The notes beneath the pieces were generated by a model. It did not search any database and was not told the DNA's origin. It was given only the letters and a program-made list of their open reading frames with translations. This document shows, in pieces, positions 1 through 9,828 of a stretch of 64,000 bases of DNA. The position numbers and the translations under genes are program-made. The stretch's first letter is position 1. The number at the start of each line of letters is the position of its first letter. Source of the DNA: Bin95 sp965220855 (GTDB lineage: Bacteria; Pseudomonadota; Alphaproteobacteria; Bin95); assembly GCA_965220855.1 (NCBI GenBank), contig CBDCQY010000002.1, forward strand, positions 1 through 64,000, given 5' to 3'.

Positions 1-2
1 AT

Positions 3-1146
3 ACGAAGATTACTAAGAGATCCTACACCTCGGTCGGATTTCCCGCTTACAGCGCCGCAGGTCAAGACGGGTTTTTGCCCTACTACGACTTCAGTCAGAC
101 CGGCGTCGTACTCAGCGCGATAGGAGCCAATTGCGGACAAACGTGGCTGGCGAGAGGTCGATGGTCGTGCATTAAGAACACAATTCGTTTCTGGAGCACC
201 TCAGAAGCTGCTGATACCGAGTACCTGTATTGGCTAACTCGCGACCCTGACTTCTGGCCCAAGAGAGGCTCTGTTCAACCGTTTATTGCACAAAGTGATG
301 CTCGCTCTATTAGGGTAAGTTTGCCGCCTATCAGCGAACAGAAGGCCACGGCAAATCTCCTTACCACCTTGCAAAATAAAATCGAGTTAAACCGGCGGAT
401 GAACCAGACGCTGGAGGCGATGGCGCGGGCGATCTTCAAGGATTGGTTCGTCGATTTCGGCCCCACCCCGCGCCAAGGCCGTAGGTCGAGCCTCCTATCT
501 CACCCCCGAAGTCTGGTCCCTTTTCCCCGACGCTCTAGATGAAGAGGGCAAGCCGGCGGGGTGGATTCGACAGTCCATTAGCGAATTTACCGAGATTATC
601 TACGGCGCTGCTTTCTCGTCAAAGCACTTCAATGCTGACAAAAGGGGGATGCCACTTATTCGGATAAGAGACCTTGTGAACCACGAACCGAAAGTCTTCA
701 CCGAAGAGAGCCATAAGAAAGGCCATCTTATCGAGCCAGGAGATATTGTTGTAGGAATGGATGGTGAATTTTGTCTTCAAATCTGGAAAGGGCCGCGGGC
801 ATGGTTGAATCAACGAGTATGTCACTTTCGGCCTAGAGTTGGATTATCGACCTCTTTTCTGGCAGAGGCTCTCAGGGAACCACTAGCGTTTTTTGAGCAT
901 GGAAAGATAGGTACTACAGTGATTCATTTGGGTAAGGCTGATATTGATACTATTAAACTGATTGACCCCGGAATGCGAGTTCTCCGAGCATTTTCTGCGA
1001 GCGCCCAACCGCTAGTTGATATGACCGTCGCGAACTCGTTGGAGAGTCGAACTCTCACACATATCCGCGACCGTCTCCTGCCGAAGCTCATGTCCGGCGA
1101 AATGCGTGTGGCCGATGCCGGAGCAGCCGTGGAGGCTGTGGCATGA
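3..1146 (+). pseudogene. hsdS: Type I restriction specificity subunit HsdS, 5'-partial and frameshifted
   Basis: HsdS sets the DNA target of a type I restriction-modification complex. The reading frame is open from the window edge, so the start lies upstream. The first part ends a target-recognition domain and then has the conserved spacer helix (LPPISEQKATANLL ... LNRRMNQTLEAMARAIF, then FKDWFVDFGP). After FGP the frame is lost: one extra C in the C-rich run near 461-470 sends translation to a stop at 542. The next frame continues as a normal HsdS (TPEVWSLFPDAL, second recognition domain, final helix with DRLLPKLMSGEMRV). Both recognition domains are AT-richer than the spacer, as is usual for this family. 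The 3' end overlaps the next gene by 4 bases. It is either a real null allele or a homopolymer sequencing error. Confidence 0.85.
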
Positions 1147-2302
1147 CCCGGGTCCCCGTCGATCCCAAGCTTCTACTCTGGGCGCGCGAGCGCGCCGGGA
1201 TCGCACAGGAAGACCTCGCAATGAAGTTCAAGAAGCTTCCGGAATGGGAAAGCGGCGTCATCGAGCCGACCCTCAAGCAGCTGGAAGCGTTCGCCCGCGC
1301 CGTCCACGTGCCGTTCGGCTACCTGTTCCTCTCGGAGCCGCCCGAGGAGGCCGTCCCCATCCCGGATTTCCGCACTTTCGCCGGACGGGAGGTTGCGCGG
1401 CCCACCCCGGACCTGCTGGACATGATCTATGCCTGTCAGGAACGACAGGGTTGGTATCGGGATTTTTGCACGTGTTGCCGGCGAGCCGGAACTGGACTTC
1501 GTCGGCAGCGCGTCGGTGGGGGCATCGCCTGAGACTGTCGCGGCGGAGATGCGGGAGACCCTCCGGTTCGATCTGGCCGCCCGCCGCGAGTGTCGGACCT
1601 GGACCGAGGCGCTGCGGCTGTTCAGACGCCAGGCCGATGACGCCGGCGTCCTGGTCATGGTGACCGGAATCGTGATGAGCAACACGCACCGCCCGCTCGA
1701 CCCCGGCGAATTTCGCGGCTTCGCCCTCAGCGATCCGCTGGCGCCGCTGATCTTCGTCAACGGCAAGGAACACGAAGGCGGCGCAGATGTTCACGCTCGC
1801 CCACGAGCTCGCGCATATCTGGCTCGGCGCCTCCGCCTTGTCGAACCTCGGGGCAGCGCCAGAGCGGGGTTTCCGGCGGGAGGAAGTTTGGTGCAACGCA
1901 GTGGCCGCGGAGCTTCTGGTGCCGCTGGAAGCGCTGCGATCCGATCTGCGGCGGAACGAGCTGCTTGAAGACGCGCTATCGCGGTTGGCACGCACCTACA
2001 AAGTCAGCACATTGGTCATCCTGCGCCGCCTGCTCGACGCGGGCTGGCTAACCCGGGAGCGCTTCGACGCCGCCTGGGCGCAGGAGAACGAACGGTTACG
2101 GAAGCTGGTCGAGTCGGATAAGACCGATGGCGGCATCTTCCCTCGCACGACGATCGCGCGGGTCGGACGGCGGTTCGCCCGAGCGCTTGTGACGAGCACG
2201 CTTGAGGGGCAGACGCTCTATCGGGATGCGTTCCGAATGTTGGGTGTTCGCAAGACCGAGGCCTTTAACAATCTGGGGCGCGAAGCTGGGGTGATGGGAT
2301 GA
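1143..2302 (+). pseudogene. XRE helix-turn-helix / ImmA-IrrE metallopeptidase protein with two frameshifts
   Basis: Reading three frames in turn gives a recognisable protein: an N-terminal helix-turn-helix (LLLWARERAGIAQEDLA, WESGVIEPTLKQLEAFARA), a middle domain, then the ImmA/IrrE zinc peptidase motif HELAH (MFTLAHELAHIWLG) near 1788-1830 and a helical C-terminus. Frame changes lie at the T5 run 1463-1467 and near 1769-1770, each explained by one inserted base. In this family the HTH part usually represses its own operon and the peptidase cleaves a regulator. The gene sits between hsdS and a DUF4411 gene, overlapping both by 4 bases (ATGA). XRE/ImmA plus DUF4411 is a common paired module, thought to be toxin-antitoxin-like. 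As read, the protein would be cut into non-functional pieces. Confidence 0.8.
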
Positions 2303-2805
2303 CCGATTATCTTATCGACGCGAATGTATTCATCCAGGCCAAGAATCTGCACTATGGCTTCGATTTCTGCCCTGCCTTTTGGGACTGGATGGTCGAAAAG
2401 AACGACACCAGAAAAGTTGCAAGCACCGACAAGATCGCGGACGAACTGCGGGCAGGCGACGACGAGCTCGCAGAGTGGGCGGTTGCGCGTGGCGAAGCGT
2501 TCTTCTTGCCGATGGATGACACCGTATTGCCAGCGCTTCGCGTCGTGAGCGATTGGGCGAGCGGCCAAGGATACCAACCGGCTGCCGTCGCGACCTTCTT
2601 GCAGGTCGCCGACTACTGGCTTGTCGCGCACGCGTTGGCGCATCAGTGCGTCGTCGTCACGCACGAGGTGCCCGCCGATACCACCAGGAAGATCAAGATT
2701 CCCAATGCCTGCATTGGGCTCGGCCTGCGCTGCATGACCCCCTACGAAATGCTCCGCCGCGAGCGCGCAAGATTCGTCCTGGGCAAGGGCAGAATGGCAG
2801 CCTGA
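2299..2805 (+). CDS. DUF4411 PIN-like protein
   Basis: The 168-residue product opens with YLIDANVFIQAKN, the DUF4411 signature resembling the first acidic motif of PIN-type nucleases. Later acidic positions (DKIADELRAGDDEL near residues 47-60; ADYWLVAHAL near 103-112) and CVVVTHE near residue 115 fit a PIN-like fold. DUF4411 proteins are usually encoded beside an XRE/ImmA-IrrE gene, as here, and are suspected ribonuclease toxins; activity is inferred only. The start overlaps the upstream stop (ATGA) and the stop overlaps the hsdR start (TGATG), so translation of the module is coupled into the restriction operon. Confidence 0.8.
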   Translation: MTDYLIDANVFIQAKNLHYGFDFCPAFWDWMVEKNDTRKVASTDKIADELRAGDDELAEWAVARGEAFFLPMDDTVLPALRVVSDWASGQGYQPAAVATFLQVADYWLVAHALAHQCVVVTHEVPADTTRKIKIPNACIGLGLRCMTPYEMLRRERARFVLGKGRMAA

Positions 2806-5800
2806 TGGTGGCTTTCACCGAAGCCGAGGTGGAAGACGCCGCGCTCGGCTGGCTTGCCGGGCTGGGCTATGCCGTGCGGCGCGGGCCGGAGAGCGGGCCG
2901 GACGGGCCGGCGCCGGAGCGCGACAGCCATGGCGAGGTGCTGCTGACCGGCCGGCTGCGCGCAGCGCTCGCCCGCCTCAACCCGCAGCTGCCCGCCGAGG
3001 CGCTGGAGGAAGCGCTGCGCAAGCTGCGGCAGGCGGAGACGCCCTCGCTCATCGAGGAGAACCGCCGCCTGCACCGCTATCTGGTCGAGGGCGTGCCCGT
3101 CGAGCTCACCAGGGAGGACGGCAGCATCGCCGGTGACGCGGCCCGGCTCATCGACTTCGCCGACGCCAAGGCCAATGACTGGCTCGCAGTGAACCAGTTT
3201 ACGGTCATCGAGGGGCAGAACACCCGCCGGGCGGATATCGTGCTGTTCGTCAACGGCCTGCCGCTCGCCGTCATCGAGCTGAAGAACCCAGGCGACGAGA
3301 ACGCCACCCTCGAAGGGGCGTTCAACCAGCTTCAGACCTACAAGGCCGAAATCCCCTCGCTCTTCCGCACCAACGCGGTGCTCGCGACCTCGGACGGGCT
3401 GCAGGCGCGCCTCGGCTCGCTGACCGCCAGCCCCGAACGCTTCATGCCCTGGCGCACCGTGGACGACGCCGCCATCGCGCCGAAGGGCGCGCCGGAACTC
3501 GAAACCCTGATCGGCGGCGTGTTCGAGAAGGCCCGGTTTCTGGCGCTGATCCGGGACTTTACGGTGTTCGGGGATACGGGCGCGGGGCCGGTCAAGATCG
3601 TCGCCGGCTATCACCAGTTCCACGCCGTGCAGTGCGCGGTCGCCTCCACCCTGCGCGCCTTGCCCGACCGCGCCCTGGCGCCGCGCGAGGACCCGGCCGA
3701 CCGCGGCTGGCCTTCGGTGGCCTCGCAGCAGGAGGGCGACCGGCGCATCGGCGTGATCTGGCACACGCAAGGCTCCGGCAAGAGCCTGCTCATGGCGTTC
3801 TACGCCGGGCAAATCATCACCCACCCCGAGATGGGAAACCCGACTGTCGTCGTCATCACCGACCGCAACGATCTCGACGACCAGCTGTTCGCCACCTTCT
3901 CCATGTGCCGCGACCTGCTCCGCCAGACTCCGCAACAGGCCGAGAGCCGCGAGGATTTGCAGCGAATCCTGAACCGCCCTTCCGGCGGCGTGGTGTTCAC
4001 CACCATTCAGAAGTTCGCGCCGGAGCCGGGCGAGACCGACTATCCGGAGCTCAGCGACCGCCGCAATGTCGTCGTCATCGCCGACGAAGCGCATCGCAGC
4101 CAATATGGCTTCGGGGCGAAGGTGGCGCGCGGAACCGGGGAAATCTCCTACGGCTTCGCCAAATATCTGCGCGACGCCCTGCCGAACGCCTCCTTCATCG
4201 GCTTCACCGGCACGCCCATCGAGAAGGAAGATGCGAATACGCCGGTCGTGTTCGGCCACTATATCGACATCTACGACATCAGCCGGGGTGTCGAGGACGG
4301 CGCGACAGTGCCGATCTACTATGAGAGCCGCCTCGCCCGCATCGAGCTCGACGAGGATGAGAAACCGGCGCTCGACGACGAGATCGCGGCGCTGACCGAG
4401 GACGAAGCCGAAGGCGAGCAGGAACAGCTCAAGCGCCGATGGGCCAATGTCGAGGCCGTGGTCGGGACGGAGAAGCGCCTCCGTCTGGTCGCCCGCGACC
4501 TGGTGGAGCATTTCGAGAGCCGTGTCGCCGGTCTCGACGGCAAGGCCATGATCGTCTGCATGAGCCGGCGGATCTGCGTCGCCCTCCATGACGAGATCGT
4601 CCGGTTGCGCCCGGACTGGCGGAGCGATGACGACGAGAAGGGCGCGATCAAGATCGTCATGACCGGCGCGGCGTCCGACCCGACGGAGTGGCAGCCCCAT
4701 ATCGGCGGCAAGGCGCGGCGCGACCTGCTGGCGAAGCGGATCAAGGACCCGGATGACGCGCTGAAAATCGCGATCGTGCGCGACATGTGGCTGACCGGCT
4801 TCGACGCGCCGAGCCTGCACACCATGTATGTTGACAAGCCGATGCGCGGGCACGGGCTGATGCAGGCCATCGCGCGCGTCAACCGCGTGTTCCGCGACAA
4901 GCCGGCCGGGCTGATCGTGGACTATATCGGCATCGCACAGAACCTGAAGTCGGCCCTCGGCCAGTATTCGAGCGACGACCGGCGCCATGCCGGCATCGAC
5001 GAGGCCGAAGCCGTGGCGGCGCTCAAGGAGAAGCACGAGATCGTGCGCGCCATGTTCCACGGTTTCGACTATCGCAAGGGACTGGCCGGGACGGCGCAGG
5101 AACGGCTCGCCGCGCTTGCGGAGGCTATCGAATGGGTGCTCGCCCTGCAGCAGCGCGAGGCGGCCAGGGAGGAGACCGAAGAGGGCAGGAAGCGCGCCCG
5201 CCGGCGCTTCGGAGACGCCGTGCTGGCGCTCTCCCGCGCGTTCGCGCTCGCCGCCGCCAGCGATGCGGCGCGCGCCATCCGCGACGATGTGGGCTTCTTC
5301 CAGACCGTCCGTGCGGCGCTGGTCAAGAGCGCGCCCGGCGCCGGCGCGTCCTCCGCCGAGCGGGACCTTGCCGTGCAGCAGATCGTCAGCCGCGCCGTGG
5401 TCTCGACCGAGATCGTCGATATTCTGAAGGCCGCCGGGCTGGAAACGCCGGACATCTCCATCCTCTCCGACGAGTTCCTGGCCGAAGTGCAGGGCATGGA
5501 GAAGAAGAACCTCGCCCTGGAGGCGCTGCGCAAGCTCCTCGACGGCGAACTGCGCTCCAGGAGCCGCATCAATGTCGTAGAGACGCGCGCCTTCTCCGAG
5601 CGGCTGGCGGAAGCGATCGCGCGCTACCACAACAACGCCGTCACCACGGCGGAGGTCCTCCAGGAACTGATCGGCCTCGCCCGCGACATCCGCGCCGCCC
5701 ACCGGCGCGGCGAGGAGGAGGGGCTGAGCGCGGAGGAAATCGCCTTCTACGACGCGCTTGCCCGAAACGAGAGCGCCGTCGAGATCATGGGCGACGACCA

Positions 5801-6008
5801 CCTCCGCGTCATCGCCCAGGAGCTGCTCAACAGCCTGAGGAGCAACGCCTCCGTGGACTGGCAACACCGCCAGTCGGCGCGCGCCAAGATGCGCGTCCTG
5901 GTCAAACGCATCCTCCGCAAACACGGCTATCCCCCGGACCTCCAGGACGCCGCCGTGCAAACCGTCCTGCAACAGGCCGAGGCCCTTTCCGAGAGGTGGG
6001 CGGCGTGA
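2805..6008 (+). CDS. hsdR: Type I restriction endonuclease subunit HsdR
   Basis: This is the ATP-dependent translocase and nuclease subunit of a type I restriction enzyme, 1067 residues, normal for the family. An N-terminal PD-(D/E)XK nuclease is visible as RRADIVLFVNGLPLAVIELK near residues 140-160. The helicase motor has Walker A TQGSGKS near residue 321, DEAH near 427, GFTGTPIEK in motif III, and MWLTGFDAPSLHTMY and IARVNRVFRDK in motifs V and VI. The start was chosen at 2805 because it overlaps the DUF4411 stop and gives the conserved N-terminus; the frame stays open upstream but that part is a shadow of DUF4411. It needs HsdM (outside the window) and HsdS (frameshifted), so restriction may be off in this sequence. 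Confidence 0.96.
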   Translation: MVAFTEAEVEDAALGWLAGLGYAVRRGPESGPDGPAPERDSHGEVLLTGRLRAALARLNPQLPAEALEEALRKLRQAETPSLIEENRRLHRYLVEGVPVELTREDGSIAGDAARLIDFADAKANDWLAVNQFTVIEGQNTRRADIVLFVNGLPLAVIELKNPGDENATLEGAFNQLQTYKAEIPSLFRTNAVLATSDGLQARLGSLTASPERFMPWRTVDDAAIAPKGAPELETLIGGVFEKARFLALIRDFTVFGDTGAGPVKIVAGYHQFHAVQCAVASTLRALPDRALAPREDPADRGWPSVASQQEGDRRIGVIWHTQGSGKSLLMAFYAGQIITHPEMGNPTVVVITDRNDLDDQLFATFSMCRDLLRQTPQQAESREDLQRILNRPSGGVVFTTIQKFAPEPGETDYPELSDRRNVVVIADEAHRSQYGFGAKVARGTGEISYGFAKYLRDALPNASFIGFTGTPIEKEDANTPVVFGHYIDIYDISRGVEDGATVPIYYESRLARIELDEDEKPALDDEIAALTEDEAEGEQEQLKRRWANVEAVVGTEKRLRLVARDLVEHFESRVAGLDGKAMIVCMSRRICVALHDEIVRLRPDWRSDDDEKGAIKIVMTGAASDPTEWQPHIGGKARRDLLAKRIKDPDDALKIAIVRDMWLTGFDAPSLHTMYVDKPMRGHGLMQAIARVNRVFRDKPAGLIVDYIGIAQNLKSALGQYSSDDRRHAGIDEAEAVAALKEKHEIVRAMFHGFDYRKGLAGTAQERLAALAEAIEWVLALQQREAAREETEEGRKRARRRFGDAVLALSRAFALAAASDAARAIRDDVGFFQTVRAALVKSAPGAGASSAERDLAVQQIVSRAVVSTEIVDILKAAGLETPDISILSDEFLAEVQGMEKKNLALEALRKLLDGELRSRSRINVVETRAFSERLAEAIARYHNNAVTTAEVLQELIGLARDIRAAHRRGEEEGLSAEEIAFYDALARNESAVEIMGDDHLRVIAQELLNSLRSNASVDWQHRQSARAKMRVLVKRILRKHGYPPDLQDAAVQTVLQQAEALSERWAA

Positions 6009-6044
6009 CTACTCTCCTGCACAGATAGTCCCGGATACATCACC

Positions 6045-8147
6045 TTGGCTGGCAAGAACCAACACTACATCCCCAGCTTCGTCCAGCGGGCATTTGGAAT
6101 TCGACCCGGATGCAAGGACGTTTGGTACTTCCGAAGAGGTCACACACCCGCGCGACGCCCGATCAAACGGACAGCATCCGAAGATCACTTTTACTCGGAA
6201 CCGGGGCGTGAAGGACAAACAACGCTTGATGATGAGATTACTAAAATCGAATCCAAATTAGCGATTATTCTGAATGAGGTTCGAACCGAACCGATCGGCT
6301 CTGTCATTATATCTTCAAAGGCTGCACTAGTTGTATCTCATCTAGTGCAGAGAACGGCACATATACGGACAACATTAAGTGCCGGTGCGGCTCACGTACT
6401 TGACCTTATCGCGGACGCATTATCTGAGCAAGGCAACGTCAAGACACTGATTGGTCTTGATGGAATATCGCCTACAGAACACTTCCGATCCACTGTATTC
6501 AAAGATCTAGTCAAGAGTCGAGAGATTGCAGAACACCGCATACCAACTCATAATTTAGAGCGGATAGCGTATATTATTGCAAAAGAGAAAGCCAGTACAT
6601 CATTAAAATCTGGCCGAAATCTTGCAACTGTCGCCCTGTCTGCTATGCGATCTTGCTTGCCAACTCTCGTCCGTGATGGTCACAACACATCCCTGGATAT
6701 TTCAAATAATTTGAGTGAGTTTGAGAAATTGATGCTTACCTTTACATGGACCGTTGAAGGAGCACCTGCAGATGGCGCTATTTTGCCGGATTGTGTGGCG
6801 ATAGGGATTGATTCAAATGGCGTGACCGGCAACCATCTGCTCATCGGCAAGGATCATTTGTGTGCATTAATTTTGGCAATTTCGCCCGACAAGTTGCTCG
6901 TAGGGCGCAAGCCCGGATTCTGTCAGACAAGTGATCTCGATTACAACGTAGAGGCGGCAAGCTTAAGCCAAGCGTTTTTTTTGGCCCCACGCTTGGACGA
7001 AGATACAAACCGACTACACAGCATGATCGGGTGTAAACTCGATCCAGCCCTTTTGGAAGCTGCCGAGCGCGGCTTCGATGACACTGTTTGGGACAGGCGT
7101 GGTCCGAAGGCGAACGACGGATTATCGGGAGCCGGCACGTTCGAATGGACGCAGACATTCGGTGTTCAATACGAACTTTCGCTATATGGGTATGACGATG
7201 AGCTTACCGCAACACGCATTCGGGAGGCGGTCTGCGACCTTGTGAATGAGATCGCTTCGATCATGCCACTCGGGCGTCTGGACGGGATCACCATCGGAGC
7301 TGACTATTCGGGACTGTTGCTGGCCGTCGAAAGGGGCTGGGAAGGCGCGCCATCGCCAAACACTGCTCCGGAGGAGATCGGTGTCGGTGTAGCGCAGGTG
7401 GTAATGGTCAGACGGTCGGGCACGGTGAAGGGACGGATCGTCATCTCGGATATCATTTCTGAAGCCCTCATATCCAGGGATGAAGGGTGTAAGGCCTGGG
7501 CAAAGTACGTGCTCGCGAAGCAGGTGGTTTCGGTTGGTCTGATGGAGATTATTGAGGAGCGCCTGCCGGACACGTTGCTCAAAGCGCTGGGCAGCGGAAT
7601 CGACGATTGGCTTTATGCCAGCGCGGACGGCGCACCGGAGAGCTACACTGCGTCGTCGATAGCGAGTGCTTTCGGAGATTCGGAAGAGGTTGGCAGGTTG
7701 CTTCAGGAGTGCTTGGTCATGGCCGTTGATCGAATGATGGAAACTGTGCCCGGAGAACGACTTGCTTACCGCGAACACGGCGATCTGGGAAGATTGCTGG
7801 AGATCGCACGCCCCGCAATCTGGCGGGTATTGATCGCGACTGCGGATTTTCTTGGCCATTGCGCATTCACCAGAACGAATCCGCTCGGTGATGCACCTAT
7901 GCTGAACGATGCGCTCGATCGCGCGGGACTCCGGGATTGGCTTGGCGTTTACTTCGAGGACCTTGCAAGTTTCCACCTTCGGTTGGGCAAGTGGGAAACA
8001 TTCGACGAGTTCCTGGCCTTCAACATCCACGTCGAGCGGCTGCTGCTGGCAGTCGGGATGTTCGCGTGGGAAGCACCGGAGGGGCTGCGGATCGAGGTGC
8101 CGCTCGGCACAGATTCACAGGCGTTGCTGGCAAGGCTTGAAAATTGA
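6045..8147 (+). CDS. DUF4238 domain protein, large
   Basis: The 700-residue product begins KNQHYIPSFVQRAFGI, the hallmark of DUF4238, and this motif justifies the TTG start. The DUF4238 part covers about the first 300 residues; the remaining 400 match nothing I recognise and have no clear membrane segment. It starts 36 bases after hsdR on the same strand. The first 1000 bases or so are visibly AT-richer than hsdR and than the rest of the gene, which suggests the N-terminal part was acquired separately. DUF4238 proteins are often found near restriction systems and in genomic islands, but their activity is unknown; a defence accessory role is only suggested by position. Confidence 0.75.
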   Translation: MAGKNQHYIPSFVQRAFGIRPGCKDVWYFRRGHTPARRPIKRTASEDHFYSEPGREGQTTLDDEITKIESKLAIILNEVRTEPIGSVIISSKAALVVSHLVQRTAHIRTTLSAGAAHVLDLIADALSEQGNVKTLIGLDGISPTEHFRSTVFKDLVKSREIAEHRIPTHNLERIAYIIAKEKASTSLKSGRNLATVALSAMRSCLPTLVRDGHNTSLDISNNLSEFEKLMLTFTWTVEGAPADGAILPDCVAIGIDSNGVTGNHLLIGKDHLCALILAISPDKLLVGRKPGFCQTSDLDYNVEAASLSQAFFLAPRLDEDTNRLHSMIGCKLDPALLEAAERGFDDTVWDRRGPKANDGLSGAGTFEWTQTFGVQYELSLYGYDDELTATRIREAVCDLVNEIASIMPLGRLDGITIGADYSGLLLAVERGWEGAPSPNTAPEEIGVGVAQVVMVRRSGTVKGRIVISDIISEALISRDEGCKAWAKYVLAKQVVSVGLMEIIEERLPDTLLKALGSGIDDWLYASADGAPESYTASSIASAFGDSEEVGRLLQECLVMAVDRMMETVPGERLAYREHGDLGRLLEIARPAIWRVLIATADFLGHCAFTRTNPLGDAPMLNDALDRAGLRDWLGVYFEDLASFHLRLGKWETFDEFLAFNIHVERLLLAVGMFAWEAPEGLRIEVPLGTDSQALLARLEN

Positions 8148-8315
8148 CAAGAAACCACGACTGTCTCGCCATAATCGTGCGGTCGCCAATTTGATGAAAG
8201 CTTGGTCATTGTACCGCCAAGAGGAGAGGCCTGGCCGTGAGCGGGGCGGCGGGCGGGGGTCCCGGAGGGAGCCGCTGCCGCCGTTCCTCTCAATCTCCAC
8301 AAGGAGCACGGCATC

Positions 8316-8642
8316 ATGCAGGCGGTTCTGGCGCCGCGCGGCGACGCGCGCACGTTTCTCACCCACTTTGTCGGCGGCGGTCTTGAGGACGACCGGTATG
8401 TCGTCGAGACCTTCCGTTCGCTCGCCAATGGCGACATCGTTCCGGTCCAGGCCGACGGCGCGAAGCCGAAGGGGCGGCGCAAGGCGCGCGGCAGGGTTCT
8501 GCCGCTGAAGGCGGTCGAGAACATGCGGCCCGCGCGCGACGAGATCATCATCGCGACGGGGGTCAGGCTCCGCACCTGCGGCGTGCAGCTTTGGGGCTGG
8601 CGCAGCCTCGGGATATTCGCCGACCGCCGGCAGCGGGGCTGA
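8316..8642 (+). CDS. Hypothetical protein
   Basis: A 108-residue product preceded by a good ribosome-binding site (AAGGAG about 10 bases before the ATG). It has no recognised domain. The middle is basic (KPKGRRKARGR, residues 50-60) and the C-terminus is rich in Arg and Trp. It is the first of a set of plus-strand genes with backbone-like GC and codon use that runs to 17242. I cannot assign a function. Long minus-strand frames across this region look like antisense shadows. Confidence 0.55.
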   Translation: MQAVLAPRGDARTFLTHFVGGGLEDDRYVVETFRSLANGDIVPVQADGAKPKGRRKARGRVLPLKAVENMRPARDEIIIATGVRLRTCGVQLWGWRSLGIFADRRQRG

Positions 8643-8727
8643 CCTGCGCTCTCCACCGGACGTCCGGCCGGCCTGCCGCCGGCCGGGGCGTCCATCGTTC
8701 GGGACCCGGACATGACAGGAGGGCGCC

Positions 8728-9747
8728 GTGGCATATCGAGACCCCGAGGCGCAGAAGCGGAAGGACCGTGAGCGCCATCGCAGGCGGGTTGCCGAGCGGC
8801 TCGCGGCCGGCTTGTGTCCGAAGTGCGGGAAGCGTCCCCCGGCGCCAGACCGTTCTGTCTGCGATGCCTGCGCGGAGAAGGGCCGGACTGCTGGACGGGC
8901 GCGCGATGCGCGTCTCCGGGCGGCGGGGCAGCCCCGGCGCGATCCCGACCGCGCCAGGGAGTATGAGCGCGAGCGCTCGCGCCGGAAGGCCGAGCGGCGG
9001 CGCGAGACCGGGTTGTGCGGCAAGTGCGGGCGCAATCCTGTCGCGCCGGATCGGCGGGCGTGCGAGCCTTGCGCCGCGAAGAGGCGCGCGGCCGACCGCG
9101 CCCGCTACGCCGAGGCCAGGGCGGCGGGCCTCCAATATGGCGGCAAGCCAGCCGCCGCCAAGCGCGAGGCGGCCCGCATCGCCAGCCGCAAGCGCCATGC
9201 GGCCCGCCGCGAAGCGAATGCCTGCACGAGGTGCGGGCGCCGGCCCCCGGTCGCGGGCGGGACGATCTGCGCGCCCTGCCGCGCCGCACGGCGCGAGGCG
9301 GCGCGCGAACTCTACGCCGCCCGGCGCGCCGCCGGCTTGTGCGTGAAATGCGGCGCCCCGGCAACAGGCGGCGGGGCCAGGTGCGCGCCCTGTTCGGTGC
9401 TCCAGTCCGACAGCCGGTCCGCCGGACGCAAGAACGCCGCGAACCGCGCCCGCTACTGGACCCGACGCCGTGCGGACCGCTGCACGGACTGCGGAGCCGC
9501 TTCCTTCGGCGCCGCACGCTGCGATGCGTGCGCCCGCCGGTCGTATGAGCGCTCCGATCATGTCCGCGGCATGCCGGCCTGGCCGCCGAGCTTCGCCGTG
9601 TTCCTGGTCGGAGCCGACGAGCCGCTTGCGGTGTTCGACGACGAGATGGAGGTTGCAGCCTTCATCGCCTTCGAGAAGCTCGACAGGCGCCAGGTGGAGG
9701 TGGTCCGGGACGCCAGCCCGCTGGCGACGCTCGCGGGCTGGGAGTGA
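8728..9747 (+). CDS. Protein with five tandem Cys4 zinc-ribbon motifs
   Basis: The GTG start follows AGGAGG at 8717-8722. The 339-residue protein is built on a repeated unit: CxxCG, then 9-12 residues, then CxxC, each followed by a long Arg/Ala-rich helix. The five units begin GLCPKCGKR, GLCGKCGRN, ACTRCGRRP, GLCVKCGAP and RCTDCGAAS, and their second halves are CDAC, CEPC, CAPC, CAPC and CDAC. The basic linkers suggest nucleic-acid binding. The last 70 residues change character (FAVFLVGADEPLAVFDDEME) and form a compact acidic domain. The fold is inferred from cysteine spacing and the function is unknown. Its place among ssb and DUF2493 genes suggests a DNA-processing or regulatory backbone role. 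Confidence 0.8.
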   Translation: MAYRDPEAQKRKDRERHRRRVAERLAAGLCPKCGKRPPAPDRSVCDACAEKGRTAGRARDARLRAAGQPRRDPDRAREYERERSRRKAERRRETGLCGKCGRNPVAPDRRACEPCAAKRRAADRARYAEARAAGLQYGGKPAAAKREAARIASRKRHAARREANACTRCGRRPPVAGGTICAPCRAARREAARELYAARRAAGLCVKCGAPATGGGARCAPCSVLQSDSRSAGRKNAANRARYWTRRRADRCTDCGAASFGAARCDACARRSYERSDHVRGMPAWPPSFAVFLVGADEPLAVFDDEMEVAAFIAFEKLDRRQVEVVRDASPLATLAGWE

Positions 9748-9828
9748 CCCTTGCCGCAGGGGGGCTGGCGCAGACATCTTGCCGGCCCGCCGGCGGCGGG
9801 GGGCCGCGCAAGGGGGAGGAATCGACCG

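Noticed and set aside
2742..5972. 1076-codon open frame on the minus strand
   Set aside because: It is antisense to hsdR, which has all expected motifs; the product is an Arg/Asp/Gly/Leu-rich shadow typical of GC-rich DNA.
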